Positions 62,894-64,000 of a stretch of DNA of 64,000 nucleotides are shown piece by piece. Both the position numbers and the translations under genes were made by a program. This DNA comes from UBA981 sp942490995. Lineage in GTDB: Bacteria; Pseudomonadota; Gammaproteobacteria; Ga0077536. The stretch is taken from positions 11,167-75,166 of the forward strand of contig CALOBG010000107.1 in NCBI GenBank assembly GCA_942490995.1, read 5' to 3'. Numbering within the stretch: the first letter of the stretch is position 1; every line of letters begins with the position of its first letter. Below the pieces are notes generated by a model. The model was given only the letters and a program-made list of their open reading frames with translations. It did no database searches and was not told the DNA's origin.

Positions 62894-64000
62894 ATGACAA
62901 CGACTCACCCGGCCATCGACCAGGAAACGCTACAGGCCGCGGTCAAGGTCGCGAACGTGCCGACCCTGCTGATGGTGCTCTACCAGATGAGTGGTGAACA
63001 TCGCTGGCTGGAAGCGCCTTATCGTCCGTCACGGGCAACCGGACTCGGCGATAACGACAGCGGTGGTTTGCCGGACGACGTGCAGGACGAAATCCGCGCG
63101 GCTGCGTTCGAAGCGATGCTGGCCTGGAGCGAAGGCCGCCCACTGGCGATCGAAACGCCAACCCACACCCAACTCGTCGACATGCTGAGCGTGGCCATGG
63201 GCGAACCTGTGCCATCCGAGTACGGCGAGTTCACCGAGGCCCTGTTCGGCGAGCGCGCGGTGCCGACCGAGCCGATTAACCTGCCCGCCGACTTTCGTGT
63301 CCTGATCGTTGGCGCGGGCATGTCCGGGATCTGCGCGGGCGTGAATCTCAAGGCGGCCGGTGTGCCGTTTACGATCCTGGAAAAGAACGACGACGTGGGC
63401 GGGGTGTGGCTCGAGAACCATTACCCCGGCGCCGGGGTCGATACGCCGAATCACCTCTATGCCTATTCGTTCGCCGTCAACGACTGGCCGGTCTATTTCG
63501 CCCTGCGCGGCGACATCCACGCCTACCTGGCCGCGGTTGCCGATCGTTACGCCCTGCGTCCTCACACCCGATTCAGCACCCGGGTGCAGAAGGCCGCCTA
63601 TGACGAGGCGCGGCAACTATGGCGGGTTGAAACGGTCGACGCGAACGGCCAGTGTGAAACGTTCGAGGGCAATGTGCTGATCAGCGCCAGCGGGATTTTC
63701 AATCCGCCGGTGCGGCCCGACATTCCGGGCCTGGAGGATTTCGCGGGTCCGGTGTTCCACACTGCCGAGTGGCGCGATGACGTCGCCATCGACGGCCGCC
63801 GCGTGGCGGTGATCGGAAACGGCGCAAGTTGCATGCAGACCGGACCGGAGATCCAGGACCGTGTCGAAGCGCTGACCATATTTCAGCGCTCCCCGCACTG
63901 GGCCGCTCCCTTTGAACAGTTTCGCAAACCGGTACCGGACCCATTACGCCAGTTGTTCAAAGCCGTACCGCTTTATCACGCCTGGTATCGGGTGCGCCTG
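62894..64000 (+). CDS. Baeyer-Villiger monooxygenase with N-terminal extension (5' part, runs off the window)
   Basis: The first 369 codons are in the window. An N-terminal extension of about 130 residues (AAVKVANVPTLLMVLYQMSGEHRWLEAPYRPSR..., all-helical by look) precedes the FAD motif VLIVGAGMSGICAGVNLKAAG, GGVWLENHYPGAGVDTPNHLYAYSF, the fingerprint FAGPVFHTAEWRDDV and the NADPH motif VAVIGNGASCMQ. A long extension is known in 4-hydroxyacetophenone monooxygenase-type enzymes. GGAG seven bases before ATG 62894 sets the start. The 3' end is missing, and it is divergent from the acyl-CoA ligase. Confidence 0.92.
   Translation, partial: MTTTHPAIDQETLQAAVKVANVPTLLMVLYQMSGEHRWLEAPYRPSRATGLGDNDSGGLPDDVQDEIRAAAFEAMLAWSEGRPLAIETPTHTQLVDMLSVAMGEPVPSEYGEFTEALFGERAVPTEPINLPADFRVLIVGAGMSGICAGVNLKAAGVPFTILEKNDDVGGVWLENHYPGAGVDTPNHLYAYSFAVNDWPVYFALRGDIHAYLAAVADRYALRPHTRFSTRVQKAAYDEARQLWRVETVDANGQCETFEGNVLISASGIFNPPVRPDIPGLEDFAGPVFHTAEWRDDVAIDGRRVAVIGNGASCMQTGPEIQDRVEALTIFQRSPHWAAPFEQFRKPVPDPLRQLFKAVPLYHAWYRVRL

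Overview
The window is GC-rich (roughly 60-65% by eye), densely coded DNA with short intergenic gaps. It looks like a proteobacterium, most likely an uncultured or poorly studied gammaproteobacterium. The evidence is the AcnD/PrpF version of the 2-methylcitrate cycle, PEP-CTERM sorting signals of the VPxPAAxWLLG kind, a sigma-54/Fis-type activator and many GntR/FCD and TetR regulators. The gene content is that of a catabolic generalist. It includes Rieske oxygenases, Baeyer-Villiger monooxygenases (BVMOs), luciferase-like flavin monooxygenases, a styrene-monooxygenase-like flavoprotein, acyl-CoA dehydrogenases, an acyl-CoA ligase, a cobalt-type nitrile hydratase, short-chain dehydrogenases and a PQQ/cytochrome c dehydrogenase.

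Layout. 0-4.6 kb: GntR regulator, PEP-CTERM protein, Rieske oxygenase and a membrane-anchored SGNH-fold protein lacking its catalytic serine. 4.6-11.3 kb: autoregulated methylcitrate operon (GntR-prpB-prpC-acnD-prpF) behind two ATTGTYGACAAT operators. 11.5-20.9 kb: acyl-CoA dehydrogenase, SDR/TetR divergon, LLM oxidoreductase, then a BVMO with a clear -24/-12 promoter facing an AcoR-like sigma-54 activator that has an inverted-repeat site in front of it. 21.0-24.8 kb: a GST and an AhpD-like protein with an in-frame UGA at the resolving-cysteine position (CxxU), a strong selenoprotein candidate, divergent from the nitrile hydratase alpha, beta and accessory genes. 24.8-26.3 kb: a voltage-sensor-like domain fused to a CorA-type transporter. 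26.4-37 kb: Rieske oxygenase, two MFS transporters, StyA-like monooxygenase, quinone oxidoreductase, molybdopterin oxidoreductase and a second BVMO. 37-40.7 kb: small membrane and secreted proteins with a divergent TetR, a beta-lactamase-fold hydrolase and an epimerase-like VOC protein.

40.7-58.4 kb: nearly every gene is broken by single-base indels but keeps normal coding content and family motifs. Products include enoyl-CoA hydratase, acyl-CoA dehydrogenase, a carboxypeptidase-regulatory/cytochrome c/Vgb-lyase-like protein, an acetoacetate decarboxylase-like protein with an alpha/beta hydrolase and LLM, a PQQ dehydrogenase, a GrdB-like protein with a second UGA at a redox-active position (UPFC), and a coenzyme B12-dependent acyl-CoA mutase with MeaB. 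I think low sequence quality is likelier than real decay. 58.4-64 kb is clean again: two PEP-CTERM-type proteins, a VOC protein, an acyl-CoA ligase and the start of a third BVMO with a long N-terminal extension.

Two observations stand out. First, there are two unrelated selenoprotein candidates in one window, each with UGA at the catalytic position of a thiol-redox family and each followed by a plausible bacterial SECIS hairpin. Second, several short repeat families sit only in gaps between convergent genes. One MITE-like family starts immediately after the TAG stop codon of a flanking gene in all three copies. No tRNA, rRNA, CRISPR array or intact transposase gene was seen, and no stretch over 300 bases is without a gene.
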